From positions 88,250 to 152,249 of the forward strand of contig NZ_CAJHBO010000007.1 in the NCBI RefSeq assembly GCF_904846645.1: a stretch of DNA of 64,000 bases, given 5' to 3'. Origin of the DNA: Psychrobacter sp. Pi2-1 (GTDB lineage: Bacteria; Pseudomonadota; Gammaproteobacteria; Pseudomonadales; Moraxellaceae). Numbering within the stretch: position 1 is the first letter of the stretch; each line of letters opens with the position of its first letter. The position numbers were made by a program, and so were the translations under genes. Under the pieces are notes generated by a model. It saw only the letters and a program-made list of their open reading frames with translations. It did not search any database and was not told the origin of the DNA. This document shows positions 7,415-17,165 of this stretch, in pieces.

Positions 7415-10345
7415 ATGGCAATTGGCTTGTTTATTTTGGCAGTCATCATTCAGTTAGCCGTGGTCTTGGCCATCTTTTTGTTGTCCTTATCACGGGTCAC
7501 CGGTAGCATCGTCGCCCTGATTACGGTTATCGTCACCGCAATTATCAGCCCATGGTCGCTCATTTTGGGTATACCAATGGCCCTACTGTGTTTGGTCTTA
7601 CTCGTTGCACCGCTTCGCCAATCGTTAATCACTAAGCCTGTATATAAGGCGCTGGGCGGTGCGATGCCGAGTATGAGTGATACAGAGCGTGAAGCGCTTG
7701 ATGCGGGTACTAGTTGGTGGGAAAAAGAGCTGTTTATGGGTGCGCCAAACTGGGATACCTTTGCCAATTATCCTTATCCGCAGCTTTCAGAAGAAGAGCA
7801 AAGTTTCATCGATAATGAAGTAGAAACCTTATGTGCAATGCTTGATGAATGGCAAATCCAGCATAAAGATAAAGACCTATCACCTGAGGCATGGCAATTT
7901 ATTAAAAGTAATGGCTTCTTAGGTTTAATCATTCCAAAAGAATTTGGCGGCTTAGAATTTAGCTCTTATGCGCAAAGTCGTGTAATGAGTAAAATCGCTT
8001 CGCGCTCGCCGACTGCCGCTGTGACCTGTATGGTTCCCAACTCGCTCGGTCCTGGTGAGCTATTGATGCACTATGGTACAGACGAGCAAAAGCAGCGCTG
8101 GTTGCCAGGTCTTGCCAAAGGTGATGAAGTGCCTTGCTTTGGTTTGACTGGGCCTGAAGCTGGCTCTGATGCAGGTGCTATTCCTGATACAGGTGTGGTC
8201 TGTTACGGTATGCACGAAGGCGAGCAAGTGCTTGGCCTGCGCATGAACTTCTCTAAACGTTGGATTACCCTAGCACCTGTCGCCACTGTCGTTGGTTTAG
8301 CATTTAAAATGTACGATCCTGAAGGTCTGCTTGGCAATCCTGAAAAAACCGATTACGGCATTACCTGTGCCCTCGTTCCAGCTAATCACGAAGGTGTGGT
8401 AACAGGGCCACGTCATAATCCAATCGGCTCACCATTTATGAATGGTACAGTCGATGGCAAGGACGTCTTTATCCCATTAGATTACATCATCGGCGGTGTC
8501 GAGAACGCTGGTCGCGGCTGGCGTATGCTAATGGAATGCTTGGGTGTTGGACGTGGTATTTCTCTGCCAGCTCTATCGACATCAGCCAGTGAAATGACCT
8601 ATCTATCTGTTGGCGCATTTGCAAAAGTTCGCGAACAGTTCAAGATATCCGTAGGTAAGTTTGAAGGTGTACAAGACGCCACTAGCCGTATGGCGAGTAA
8701 CACTTATATGTTAGAAGCGTTCCGTCATTTGGTCACTTGCGGATTAAACCAAGGTGGCACGCCATCAGTCATGACTGCCATGGCAAAATACTATGCGACT
8801 GAAACCATGCGTAGCGTCGTCAACGACGGTATGGATGTGGTCGGTGGTCGTGCTGTACAAATGGGTCCCCGTAACTTTTTGGCGACACCTTATCAGGCGA
8901 TTCCTGTCTCTATCACTGTCGAAGGCGCCAACATTTTGACCCGCTCACTCATGATCTTTGGTCAAGGCGCGATGCGTTGTCATCCTTATCTATTCGACGA
9001 GCTTCAGTTACTACAAAGCGAAGACAAAGCGGCTGCCACTGAAAAATTCGATACTCTTTTCTTCAAGCATTTAGGCTACACGTTTAACCGTGGTGCAAAA
9101 GCCTTTGTCGCAGGCTATATTGGCGGTAGCGATAAGGCCCCGAGTTTCGCAGATGCTTTTACCCGTCCCTATTACAAACATATTAACCGCTTAAGTGCGA
9201 GCTTTGCCCTAACTGCTGATATGGCATTAGGACTACTAGCAGGAGATTTAAAGCGTAAAGAGATGCTCTCTGGTCGTTTATCAGATATCCATAGTCATCT
9301 ATTTATTGCGACTGCTATTTTGCAGTTCTATGAGCATGGTAGCAAGTCAGAATCTGAGCGCTTACATGCCGAAGTTGCGCTACAAAACAGCTTGTATACG
9401 ATTCAAGAAGCCTTTGTGTCATTCTTTGCTAACTTCCCGAATCGTATGGCAGCCAATGTGGTTAGCTTTGTGACCTTCCCAAGTGGACGTATCTTTATCC
9501 CAGCAAGCGATGAGCTAAAACGCCAATTGGGTGATACTTTCATGGATGATTTTGCAGCCAATCCATTCCGCGATTATCTTAAAACCATGGTTTATTACAA
9601 CACAGATGCAGACGATGTAACTGGTCGTATGGAGCATGCTTATCAGACGTTGGTCGAAATTGAACCGTTGTGGCAGAAGTTCAAAAAGGCAGAACATCAG
9701 GACAGCTTTGAAGGTCTAACCTTTGAAGATCATGTGGTACATGCCAGTCAAAATGGCGGCATTACCGAAGAAGAAGCAGAAGTGCTGATTCAATATAACG
9801 CCATGCGTTTTGATTCATTGTTGACTGATACGTTTGACGAGCATCTATCGGAAGCGCTAAAACGTGACAATCCGCATGCGCTTGAAAATGCAGTTCACCA
9901 ACTGACTGATTATGCACAGCTAAAGAGACAAGCTCAGAGTAAAAACGGTATCGCTGTGGATACCGATGCATCTACCGTTAATGAGCTAGCCACTAACGAA
10001 CCAGCTATTAACGACCTAGACAGCACTGCAAATACAGACGACCATACTGGTGATGCCAATCCTAATCATGGTTATGAAAGTGATGGCGATGTAGAGTTGG
10101 TCAGTGAGCAAGATACTGTCAAAGAAGTAAATTCGCAGACAGATTTTGAAGAGTCAGAGCCTGAAGTAGAGGCACTCGATCATCGCCATCGTGATGCTGA
10201 ATCACATCTTAACGAGCGTATGGGCAATAATCATAATCGTCATATTGCACCACCTGACGAGATACATGCTGAAACAAGTGATAATAATATCAAACCTTTA
10301 GAACGCCAACCACCTTTGTCACGCGAAGAAGATGATAAGGTTTAA
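7415..10345 (+). CDS. fadE: Acyl-CoA dehydrogenase FadE with long acidic C-terminal tail
   Basis: FAD-dependent acyl-CoA dehydrogenase for the first step of fatty-acid beta-oxidation. Two hydrophobic segments at residues 4-70 suggest membrane association, as in E. coli FadE. The dehydrogenase core follows: FGLTGPEAGSDAGAIPDTG (flavin/substrate region), GRGWRMLMECLGVGRGISLP, and the ITVEGANILTRSLMIFGQG segment typical of this large family. A C-terminal DUF1974-type region reaches about residue 840. Family length is about 815 residues; here it is 976. The final ~135 residues form a hydrophilic Asp/Glu/Asn/His-rich tail. It has a strong ribosome-binding site and a terminator about 80 bp downstream. 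Confidence 0.92.
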   Translation: MAIGLFILAVIIQLAVVLAIFLLSLSRVTGSIVALITVIVTAIISPWSLILGIPMALLCLVLLVAPLRQSLITKPVYKALGGAMPSMSDTEREALDAGTSWWEKELFMGAPNWDTFANYPYPQLSEEEQSFIDNEVETLCAMLDEWQIQHKDKDLSPEAWQFIKSNGFLGLIIPKEFGGLEFSSYAQSRVMSKIASRSPTAAVTCMVPNSLGPGELLMHYGTDEQKQRWLPGLAKGDEVPCFGLTGPEAGSDAGAIPDTGVVCYGMHEGEQVLGLRMNFSKRWITLAPVATVVGLAFKMYDPEGLLGNPEKTDYGITCALVPANHEGVVTGPRHNPIGSPFMNGTVDGKDVFIPLDYIIGGVENAGRGWRMLMECLGVGRGISLPALSTSASEMTYLSVGAFAKVREQFKISVGKFEGVQDATSRMASNTYMLEAFRHLVTCGLNQGGTPSVMTAMAKYYATETMRSVVNDGMDVVGGRAVQMGPRNFLATPYQAIPVSITVEGANILTRSLMIFGQGAMRCHPYLFDELQLLQSEDKAAATEKFDTLFFKHLGYTFNRGAKAFVAGYIGGSDKAPSFADAFTRPYYKHINRLSASFALTADMALGLLAGDLKRKEMLSGRLSDIHSHLFIATAILQFYEHGSKSESERLHAEVALQNSLYTIQEAFVSFFANFPNRMAANVVSFVTFPSGRIFIPASDELKRQLGDTFMDDFAANPFRDYLKTMVYYNTDADDVTGRMEHAYQTLVEIEPLWQKFKKAEHQDSFEGLTFEDHVVHASQNGGITEEEAEVLIQYNAMRFDSLLTDTFDEHLSEALKRDNPHALENAVHQLTDYAQLKRQAQSKNGIAVDTDASTVNELATNEPAINDLDSTANTDDHTGDANPNHGYESDGDVELVSEQDTVKEVNSQTDFEESEPEVEALDHRHRDAESHLNERMGNNHNRHIAPPDEIHAETSDNNIKPLERQPPLSREEDDKV

Positions 10346-10422
10346 TGGTCTATTCTGTTTTTAATATTGCTATTAGCAACCGAGTATTATTAGATTTTAT
10401 AGTAAAATTTTCACTTTTTATT

Positions 10423-10459
10423 AGCCAGATTATCTATAAACGATAGTCTGGCTTTTTTG
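10423..10459 (+). terminator. Intrinsic terminator after fadE
   Basis: Inverted repeat AGCCAGATTATC / GATAGTCTGGCT (one mismatch) with a 7-nt loop and a TTTTTT tail. Confidence 0.85.
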
Positions 10460-10776
10460 ATCTATCGAAAACTTTAAGCTTAACTAGTCGTATGAGTCTT
10501 ATTCTTTCCTTTATATTTTGATAATTTAAAATCAATGGTCCGATATCAATAGTTTGACATATTTGCTTACCCTAAAAACTCTTTCATGAATATTTTGTTT
10601 CATATAGGAAACAAACGGTTTAGAATAAATATTGACTATATTATGGGCACATAGTTGTAACAAGGAATGTACATTTAGAATAAAATCAGAAAAAAATCTT
10701 GCAGTGCCCTTAGCTATTCTTTTATATTGTCCACAAAAATGTGACATCGAGCGACAATCGCGGGAACTTAATAGTC

Positions 10777-10848
10777 ATAACAAGCTTTATAGTAAGGCTG
10801 ATAAGTACAATCATGTTGTCTAATGAACACTTACTATAAAGCTGTTAT
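10777..10848 (+). promoter_or_regulatory. Long inverted repeat in the leader of the symporter gene
   Basis: ATAACAAGCTTTATAGTAAG (10777-10796) is complementary to CTTACTATAAAGCTGTTAT (10830-10848) over 19 positions with one bulged base, separated by 33 nt. The right arm ends 20 bp before the ATG at 10869. It could be an operator for a dimeric regulator or a leader RNA hairpin. There is no T-run, so it is not a simple terminator. The function is inferred. Confidence 0.6.
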
Positions 10849-10868
10849 GCACACAAAGGATATGAATT

Positions 10869-12245
10869 ATGTGGAAGAATTTGGGACTGACGGGCAAGAT
10901 CATTGTTGCCATGGTGCTCGGTATTGGACTGGGCCTATTTCTAAACTACTCAGGATTGAACGGCGAAGGTGGCTTTGTTAATACTTACATCACTAATGGC
11001 TTCCTTGCTATTATTGGTAAACTATTTGTCAACTCGCTAAAAATGTTGGTCGTACCTTTGGTGCTTATCTCATTGATTTGCGGTGTATGCGGTATTGGTG
11101 ATATTCGCCTACTTGGACGTATTGGCACCAAAACGTTCATTATTTATATGATAACCACTGCACTCGCTATTGCGACTGCGATTGGTCTTGGCTCGCTATT
11201 CGGTATCGGTAAAGGTATGGATATCGCAACCGAAGCCGAGTTTGAAGCTGCGTCAGCGCCGCCTCTACTTGATGTATTCTCTAACATCATCCCATCGAAC
11301 CCAATCAGTGCGATGGCAAATGGCGATATGTTATCGATCATCTTCTTTGCTATTTTGATCGGTGTCAGTATCTTGATGGTAGGTAAACCTGCCAAAGGCT
11401 TAGTGCAGAGCCTAGAGCTGATCAACGAAGTTATCTTAAAGATGGTCACGATCATCATGAACCTTGCACCATATGGTGTATTTGCACTATTGACCAAAGC
11501 AATGGCTGAGCTAGGTTTAGACTTGATTTGGTCACTACTTGGTTATGTCGCGGTATTGGTTGGTTCATTGGCCTTCCACTTCTTTGTTACCATGATGATT
11601 GTACTTAAAGTCTCTTCAGGCCTGTCTATCAAGACGTTCTTGGCAAAAATGCGTGAAGTACAGATCTTTGCTTTTAGTACCTCAAGCTCGAACGCGACGA
11701 TTCCTATTACCTTGCGTACGGTTACCAAGCGTATGGGTGTTAATAACTCAGTTGCGTCGTTCACTGTTCCTTTTGGTGCTACCATCAATATGGATGGTAC
11801 GGCTATCATGCAGGGTACTGCGACCATCTTTATTGCCAACATTTACGGCATTGATTTGGGCGTGACTGAATACTTAACCGTCATCTTGATGTCAGTACTA
11901 GCGTCTGTTGGTACGGCTGGCGTACCTGGTGTTGGTCTAATCATGCTGTCTATGGTATTTGCTCAAGTGGGTCTGCCAATCGAAGGTATCGGTCTAATCT
12001 TGGGTGTGGATCGTATCCTTGATATGCTACGTACCGCAGTTAACGTCGGTGGTGATGCTGCTGTTACTACTATCGTGGCAAAATCAGAAGGCAAAATGGA
12101 TCTGGCTATTTACAACGATCCTAACGCTGGTGCAAAAGATGTATTTGATGGTCATATCGATGAAGACAATGAGCGTGAGTTCTCTGAAGTCTTTAGTGAT
12201 GGCATCATGGGTAGTGAATACGATGATGTTGATCGTCGCCGCTAA
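10869..12245 (+). CDS. Dicarboxylate/amino acid:cation symporter (DAACS family)
   Basis: A 458-residue inner-membrane secondary transporter of the GltP/GltT/DctA/SstT family. Visible hallmarks are the Ser-rich hairpin FSTSSSNATIPITL, the NMDGT sodium/substrate motif in FGATINMDGTAIMQG, and the hairpin-2 GTAGVPGVG segment. The final helix has DRILDMLRTAVNVGGDA. The last ~45 residues are a charged cytoplasmic tail. Substrate (glutamate, aspartate, C4-dicarboxylate or serine) cannot be fixed from sequence. It has a single-gene unit: an upstream inverted repeat and a convergent bidirectional terminator. Confidence 0.88.
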   Translation: MWKNLGLTGKIIVAMVLGIGLGLFLNYSGLNGEGGFVNTYITNGFLAIIGKLFVNSLKMLVVPLVLISLICGVCGIGDIRLLGRIGTKTFIIYMITTALAIATAIGLGSLFGIGKGMDIATEAEFEAASAPPLLDVFSNIIPSNPISAMANGDMLSIIFFAILIGVSILMVGKPAKGLVQSLELINEVILKMVTIIMNLAPYGVFALLTKAMAELGLDLIWSLLGYVAVLVGSLAFHFFVTMMIVLKVSSGLSIKTFLAKMREVQIFAFSTSSSNATIPITLRTVTKRMGVNNSVASFTVPFGATINMDGTAIMQGTATIFIANIYGIDLGVTEYLTVILMSVLASVGTAGVPGVGLIMLSMVFAQVGLPIEGIGLILGVDRILDMLRTAVNVGGDAAVTTIVAKSEGKMDLAIYNDPNAGAKDVFDGHIDEDNEREFSEVFSDGIMGSEYDDVDRRR

Positions 12246-12272
12246 TCACATCTATTGGATAAATAATGTCAT

Positions 12273-12316
12273 AAAAAAACCTCAGTCACCCATGCACATG
12301 GACTGAGGTTTTTTTG
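12273..12316. terminator. Bidirectional intrinsic terminator
   Basis: AACCTCAGTC (12278-12287) pairs with GACTGAGGTT (12301-12310), flanked by an A-run on the left and T-run on the right. It serves both the symporter gene and the convergent TauE/SafE gene. Confidence 0.9.
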
Positions 12317-12341
12317 TGATAGATAGATTTATTATTTTTAT

Positions 12342-13097
12342 TTAGCCAAAAACATACTTGGTCAGCATGGCCAAACATACCACGACAATCATCGGACGAA
12401 TGAGCTTGCTGCCGCCCTTTACCACCATATGTGAGCCAAAATAGGCACCGATGGTTTGTCCAACCATCATCGCTAGCCCCACTTTCCACAATACGTTACC
12501 ACCCAAAATAAAGAATATGAGTGAGCCGATATTGGTAGATAAATTCAATACTTTTGCCGTACCTGTCGCCTCGATAATCTGTCGCCCACGCAGTGCTACA
12601 TTGCCAAGCGCAAAAAACATACCCGTACCTGGACCGATATAACCATCATAAAAACCAATCAACGGTGCCACGACTTTTTGCCATTTGCCCTCTGAGATAC
12701 GCGGTGCAGCTTCTACTTCGCCAAGCCTAGGGGCAAATAACGTATAGATACCGATAGCCGCGATTAAAAATGGAATGACCTTTTCAAGCAAGTCAGGTGG
12801 TGACATCTGTACAGCGATGGTACCGATAACGGAACCAATAAAAGCGGCAATGATAGCGACTTTGATACGTTGCGGTTTGACGACCCCTTTTCTAATCATA
12901 GTAATAGACGCCGCTAGGGCGCCTGATGCCGCTTGCAGTTTATTGGTACCGAGCGTTAATACTGGTGGGATGTTGGCCAGTAGCATGGCTGGAATGGTCA
13001 ACAACCCGCCGCCGCCAGCGATAGCATCAATAAATCCTGCCAATGCGGCCACCGCAGTAAGCATTAAAATAATCTCTAACGAGAAAGTTAAGTCCAT
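12342..13097 (-). CDS. TauE/SafE-family membrane transporter (YfcA-like)
   Basis: A 251-residue polytopic membrane protein with the characteristic start AALAGFIDAIAGGGGLLTIPAM and the NKLQAASGALAAS and PLIGFYDGYIGPGTG segments, typical of YfcA-type TauE/SafE proteins (PF01925). A TTG-initiated longer frame exists (13112), but the ATG at 13097 directly precedes the conserved N-terminus, with GCAGG/AGGG-like sequence upstream. Likely an anion exporter; substrate unknown. Only distantly similar to the family member at 3963-4745. Confidence 0.85.
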   Translation of the reverse strand: MDLTFSLEIILMLTAVAALAGFIDAIAGGGGLLTIPAMLLANIPPVLTLGTNKLQAASGALAASITMIRKGVVKPQRIKVAIIAAFIGSVIGTIAVQMSPPDLLEKVIPFLIAAIGIYTLFAPRLGEVEAAPRISEGKWQKVVAPLIGFYDGYIGPGTGMFFALGNVALRGRQIIEATGTAKVLNLSTNIGSLIFFILGGNVLWKVGLAMMVGQTIGAYFGSHMVVKGGSKLIRPMIVVVCLAMLTKYVFG

Positions 13098-13561
13098 GAC
13101 CCTGACCTGCAAAATATGATAAGAAGAGAAAAGAAGTTCTGAGATAAGGCTAAAATATCGTTATCGATAAGCTGACAGCTTACCAGTGCTAGCAAAAGAA
13201 ATAATGACACGTTGCACAGCGCTGCTCATTATAAAGATAAAACCGTAAAAAAAGCCAAAAACGTAACAAAGTCTGCTAAATTTGTCTAATAACGTTCCGA
13301 ATATGCTCAGCCGAATAGCGACTTATTAAAAAGATGTAACGACTTACAACTATTGTGCTCGTCAAATCCTCTTTATAATATTGCTATTGTGAATATAAAA
13401 AAGTAGACCGTTGGCACTGGCTCAACGTATTTTGTTGTCTATATTGATAAGAGTATGAGAAACTGTTTCTGTCTATTTGCTACCTCAAAATTATAGGTAG
13501 CGCAGACATTGATGGATATTTGAGGTTATTTAGTAAATTGTATTTAGCGAATGAGGATGAT
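13098..13561. other. Intergenic region between divergent yfcA-like gene and nhaA
   Basis: 464 bp that must hold divergent promoters. A small palindrome AAGCTGACAGCTT lies at 13169-13181. No gene recognised. Confidence 0.5.
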
Positions 13562-14764
13562 ATGGCAATACGAAGGATTAAGGCATTTTTTGAATTTGAG
13601 GCAGCAGGCGGTATCGTCTTAGCATTGGCTGCCATTGCTGCAATGATCATTGCCAACTCCCCTCTTAATGTTTGGTATGAAGGTTTTATTCATGCACCAG
13701 TCGCCATTCAGATTGGTGAGTTTGCGATTGCCAAAGATGCTCATCACTGGATCAACGATGGTCTGATGGCGGTTTTCTTTTTCTTGGTTGGATTAGAGCT
13801 GAAGCGTGAAGTACTCATTGGTGAGCTATCCAATGTCAAACAGATAATACTACCAGCAGGTGCCGCATTGGGCGGTATGATTATGCCGGCGATTGTCTAT
13901 CTGCTCTTTAACTACAACGAGCCTGAGTTTTGGAAAGGTTGGGCCATTCCTGCGGCTACAGATATTGCCTTTGCACTCGGTATTTTGAGTCTCTTAGGTA
14001 ATCGTGTACCTAACTCTTTAAAGGTATTTTTGGTCTCTATTGCGATTTTTGATGACATTGGTGCGATTTTGATTATCGCTTTATTTTATACCAGTGAGTT
14101 ATCGTTAGAATCATTGGCAGTAGCTGGTCTATGTTTGCCGTTCTTATATGTTCTTAATCGTCGTAACGTCACCAATATTACGCCATATCTACTCATTGGT
14201 CTGATCATGTGGATTGCCGTACTCAAGTCTGGTATCCATGCAACATTGGCCGGTGTGGTATTAGCACTGTTTATCCCGATGTTCGACCGCACTGATCCTG
14301 AACATTCTCCGCTTGAAGAGCTAGAGCACGATCTACACAATACCGTCGCTTTTGGTATTTTGCCAATCTTTGCTTTTGCCAACTCGGGTATCTCTCTCGA
14401 AGGCGCAGGTTTTGCTGAGCTATTCCACTCAGTGCCGCTAGGTATCGCCGCTGGTTTATTTATTGGTAAGCAGTTAGGCGTCATGTTCATGTGCTGGCTA
14501 ATCTTTAAACTTGGTATCTCAACCATGCCAAAAGGTATGGACTATAAGCAGATTTACGGCGCAGCTCTATTGTGCGGTGTTGGTTTTACCATGAGTTTGT
14601 TCATCGGTGGCTTGGCGTTCGCTGGCGACACTACTATGTTTGATGAGCGCTTGGGTATTATTATGGGTTCAATCGTCTCTGGTATTGCTGGTTACATCAT
14701 GCTAAAAATGAGCTTAAAAGACAATGCTAGCGGTACATCGGTCGACTTGACTCGCCCGCATTAA
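13562..14764 (+). CDS. nhaA: Na+/H+ antiporter NhaA
   Basis: A 400-residue electrogenic sodium/proton antiporter for pH and salt homeostasis. Signature segments are [31 protein letters not shown], the ion-binding Asp pair in [14 protein letters not shown], and the C-terminal [14 protein letters not shown] longer frame begins at TTG 13520, but the ATG at 13562 follows a GAGGAT ribosome-binding site at proper spacing and yields the usual NhaA N-terminus. Probable terminator downstream. Confidence 0.95.
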   Translation: MAIRRIKAFFEFEAAGGIVLALAAIAAMIIANSPLNVWYEGFIHAPVAIQIGEFAIAKDAHHWINDGLMAVFFFLVGLELKREVLIGELSNVKQIILPAGAALGGMIMPAIVYLLFNYNEPEFWKGWAIPAATDIAFALGILSLLGNRVPNSLKVFLVSIAIFDDIGAILIIALFYTSELSLESLAVAGLCLPFLYVLNRRNVTNITPYLLIGLIMWIAVLKSGIHATLAGVVLALFIPMFDRTDPEHSPLEELEHDLHNTVAFGILPIFAFANSGISLEGAGFAELFHSVPLGIAAGLFIGKQLGVMFMCWLIFKLGISTMPKGMDYKQIYGAALLCGVGFTMSLFIGGLAFAGDTTMFDERLGIIMGSIVSGIAGYIMLKMSLKDNASGTSVDLTRPH

Positions 14765-14781
14765 TGAATACCTTTGAGATA

Positions 14782-14841
14782 TAGAGTAGCTTATAGTGGT
14801 ACTGCTTAATATTGATCCCACTTATAAGCTGCTCTATTTTA
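14782..14841 (+). terminator. Probable terminator after nhaA
   Basis: Long stem TAGAGTAGCTTATAGTGG / CCCACTTATAAGCTGCTCTA with a few mismatches, followed by a TTTTATTT tail. Confidence 0.7.
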
Positions 14842-14979
14842 TTTGTATGTACGTTATCGAGATACCTACAAGTGACCTAGCAATCGATGACTAGACTATA
14901 TAACGTGATTAATTGCATCATTTATTTGTGTTCATAGTTATTATCGTTATCATAATTATTACAGCTATCGGAGCTAACC

Positions 14980-15582
14980 ATGTACCGACCTATACACCGC
15001 GTTGTACGTCAACTGGCATTAGGGTTATCTGTGTTCGGTAGTATTTATCTGCTAGCAGGCTGTGCAACACTCTCCAAGCAGGAATGTCTCGTCGGTGACT
15101 GGCAGGCTATCGGCTATAACGATGGCGTAGCAGGTTACCATTCAGACCGATTAGCCTCTCATACAAAAGCCTGTGCCAAAGCCAGTGTCGCACCTGACTA
15201 TCAGGCATGGGAGCGCGGTCGTAAACTTGGTCTGCAACAGTACTGCACCATCAATAATGCCTATAACATTGGTAGACGTGGTCGTCAGTTGAACAACGTT
15301 TGCCCTATTACTATAACCAACACATTGCAAGCGGCTAATCAAAAAGGTCTAGATTATTACGCCTTAGACAGTCAGTTAGACAAAGACAATCGCCTCCTAG
15401 ATACTTATCAATCAGAATTCGATAAGCTAGAAAATGGTGAAATGCTAGACTTTTCTAATGAAAAAGAAGCCCGTGCACGGCTGCTATCTCTATCTGATGA
15501 GATTCGTGATACCAAACGCCGTATCCGAACAACACAGCAGCAATTAGATTCATTGAACCAATCCAGTAATTTTTACGAATGA
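14980..15582 (+). CDS. DUF2799-domain lipoprotein
   Basis: A 200-residue protein with a lipoprotein signal peptide ending in the lipobox LLAGC (Cys 28). After it comes the DUF2799 pattern DWQAIGYNDGVAGY, YQAWERGRKLGLQQYC and NAYNIGRRG, with paired Cys residues. The C-terminal ~60 residues form a predicted coiled coil (LLSLSDEIRDTKRRIRTTQQQL). It is likely anchored in the outer membrane on the periplasmic side. Function unknown. GGAG ribosome-binding site before ATG 14980. Confidence 0.85.
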   Translation: MYRPIHRVVRQLALGLSVFGSIYLLAGCATLSKQECLVGDWQAIGYNDGVAGYHSDRLASHTKACAKASVAPDYQAWERGRKLGLQQYCTINNAYNIGRRGRQLNNVCPITITNTLQAANQKGLDYYALDSQLDKDNRLLDTYQSEFDKLENGEMLDFSNEKEARARLLSLSDEIRDTKRRIRTTQQQLDSLNQSSNFYE

Positions 15583-15620
15583 TTGTGATGCAAAGCTATC
15601 TTAATGCAAGTTTTACGCTC

Positions 15621-15648
15621 TAAGGCATGTCTTCACTCTAAAAATGGT
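15621..15648. repeat. Solo left end of the 2788-2961 palindromic element
   Basis: TAAGGCATGTCTTCACTCTA followed by AAAATGGT matches the left 28 bp of the element at 2788 with only a few mismatches; no right end is found nearby. It lies 11 bp before the next start codon. Confidence 0.55.
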
Positions 15649-15659
15649 ACTTGATAATT

Positions 15660-17033
15660 ATGGATAAGAAAATCATCAATACGGCAAGTACTCCAACTGA
15701 CAAACCTGACTTTCCATCATCGAATGCTCAATCATCGAACACTTATCAGCGTCATGGACGTACCACTGCTATCAATGACCATAGTGATTTGCAGGTTTTA
15801 AAACGCATTAAACGTTATCTATTACCAAAAGAATTTACGATCTCGCCTGCTCTACTTGATGAAATCGTGGCAGGTTACGATATTGGCGATCCGCTTGCAG
15901 ACGCGTTAGCCGCTCAGAACATAAAGTTTGCAAGACCTTTACAGCATACTATTCTTGGCGATAGTCTAAACCATAAACTTACGAACAACGACCTTGTAAA
16001 TAATCCATCATTTAGCGCGCTCACTGAGCAATTTAGCAGCCATCCTGACTGGTTCGACCCAAAGCTTGCCCAGATAGGTGCGGTTGCCTATCGGCGCTAT
16101 CCACTCATGCTCATTTGGCTACTGCGTAATGTTGCTCTGATGGCTGGCTATAGCATCCCTGCCCTCTCGCTACCGCTCATTCAGACAGGTGCACTGATGC
16201 ACGATGCGCTACCGCGACTGATGCGTACTTATGCTTATATCCTAGCTGTGTCTGAACACCCTTCATCTAATATGAGTGCAGTTAATCAAAATAAACCTGT
16301 CGAGCAAGTGTTAGCCATTGGCTCTGAGGGCTGGCGACAATCGATCCAAGTACGTCAGATACATACTTTGGTACGGCAAAACTTACTCAAAGGGAAAGGC
16401 AATGCGGCTACAGGCCTGATACCAAATGCCGAGCAACATCATAACCCTGACGGTAGTTGGAATACTGACTATTGGGGCATCCCTATCAATCAAACCGATA
16501 TGATTGCCACCCACTTGCAGTTCTCGTTACTGATTATGCGCGGTCTACGATTGTTGGGCGCACGTATTAGCACAGAAGAAGCTGAAGGTATCCTGCATCT
16601 ATGGAGTCTTGCCAGTTATTGGATGGGTGTTGATCTAGATCGTTTACCAAAAGATGAGGCTGCGTGTTGGGAATGGCTCTATACCTATCTATCGATACAG
16701 CAGCTAGACTTTAAGATGGGTCAGCCATTGGCAAAAGCATTGCATGATTTACCGCGTCAGCTGATGGGTGAAGATAATCGCCGTGGACGTTTTGTTGAAA
16801 TGGTCAACGCGAGTGTCACCCGCACCTTAGTTGGTGATGATATAGGCGATGGTCTGGACTTACCAAAGTCAAAGATACGCTTTGGCGTGTTGTCTTCGGT
16901 ACCGATTCTTTTTGCGCTCGATACTGCAAGGCAGCATAATGCGTCCGTTGCTCATAAGCTAGAAGCATTCCGTGCCAAGCGCCAAGACAATATGAACTGG
17001 TGGCTTAAAAAGAACGATGATTATTATAAGTAG
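15660..17033 (+). CDS. MpaB/latex-clearing (DUF2236) family oxygenase
   Basis: A 457-residue protein of the oxygenase MpaB / Lcp superfamily (DUF2236), heme-dependent in characterised members. Evidence: YRRYPLMLIWLLRNVALMAGY, the basic/His motif GWRQSIQVRQIHTLVR, NQTDMIATHLQFS and YWMGVD, in the family order. No signal peptide, so apparently cytoplasmic. The first 45 residues are low-complexity. A frame from TTG 15651 adds three residues; ATG 15660 is preferred, but no good ribosome-binding site is seen and the upstream 28 bp derive from a repeat. Substrate unknown. Confidence 0.75.
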   Translation: MDKKIINTASTPTDKPDFPSSNAQSSNTYQRHGRTTAINDHSDLQVLKRIKRYLLPKEFTISPALLDEIVAGYDIGDPLADALAAQNIKFARPLQHTILGDSLNHKLTNNDLVNNPSFSALTEQFSSHPDWFDPKLAQIGAVAYRRYPLMLIWLLRNVALMAGYSIPALSLPLIQTGALMHDALPRLMRTYAYILAVSEHPSSNMSAVNQNKPVEQVLAIGSEGWRQSIQVRQIHTLVRQNLLKGKGNAATGLIPNAEQHHNPDGSWNTDYWGIPINQTDMIATHLQFSLLIMRGLRLLGARISTEEAEGILHLWSLASYWMGVDLDRLPKDEAACWEWLYTYLSIQQLDFKMGQPLAKALHDLPRQLMGEDNRRGRFVEMVNASVTRTLVGDDIGDGLDLPKSKIRFGVLSSVPILFALDTARQHNASVAHKLEAFRAKRQDNMNWWLKKNDDYYK

Positions 17034-17165
17034 ATGACCATAGTCATTCCACTATAAAAGCATTACTGCGTTAACCTCGTTTGAAGTATTACATATACAT
17101 CTACACTCGGTTGCCTTGTACTACTTTTAAATTGCATCGACTATATTATAAATAGATGACATTTA

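Larger units (their letters stand above)
10346..10868. other. Intergenic region between fadE and the symporter gene
   Basis: 523 bp of AT-rich sequence holding the fadE terminator (10423-10459) and, at its right end, a long inverted repeat (10777-10848) just before the symporter's ribosome-binding site AAAGGA. No convincing gene lies within it; the short frame at 10632-10823 lacks coding character. Confidence 0.55.

Noticed and set aside
10632..10823. 63-codon frame in the fadE-symporter spacer
   Set aside because: No ribosome-binding site, Cys/Asn-rich random-looking sequence, and it overlaps the conserved-looking inverted repeat.
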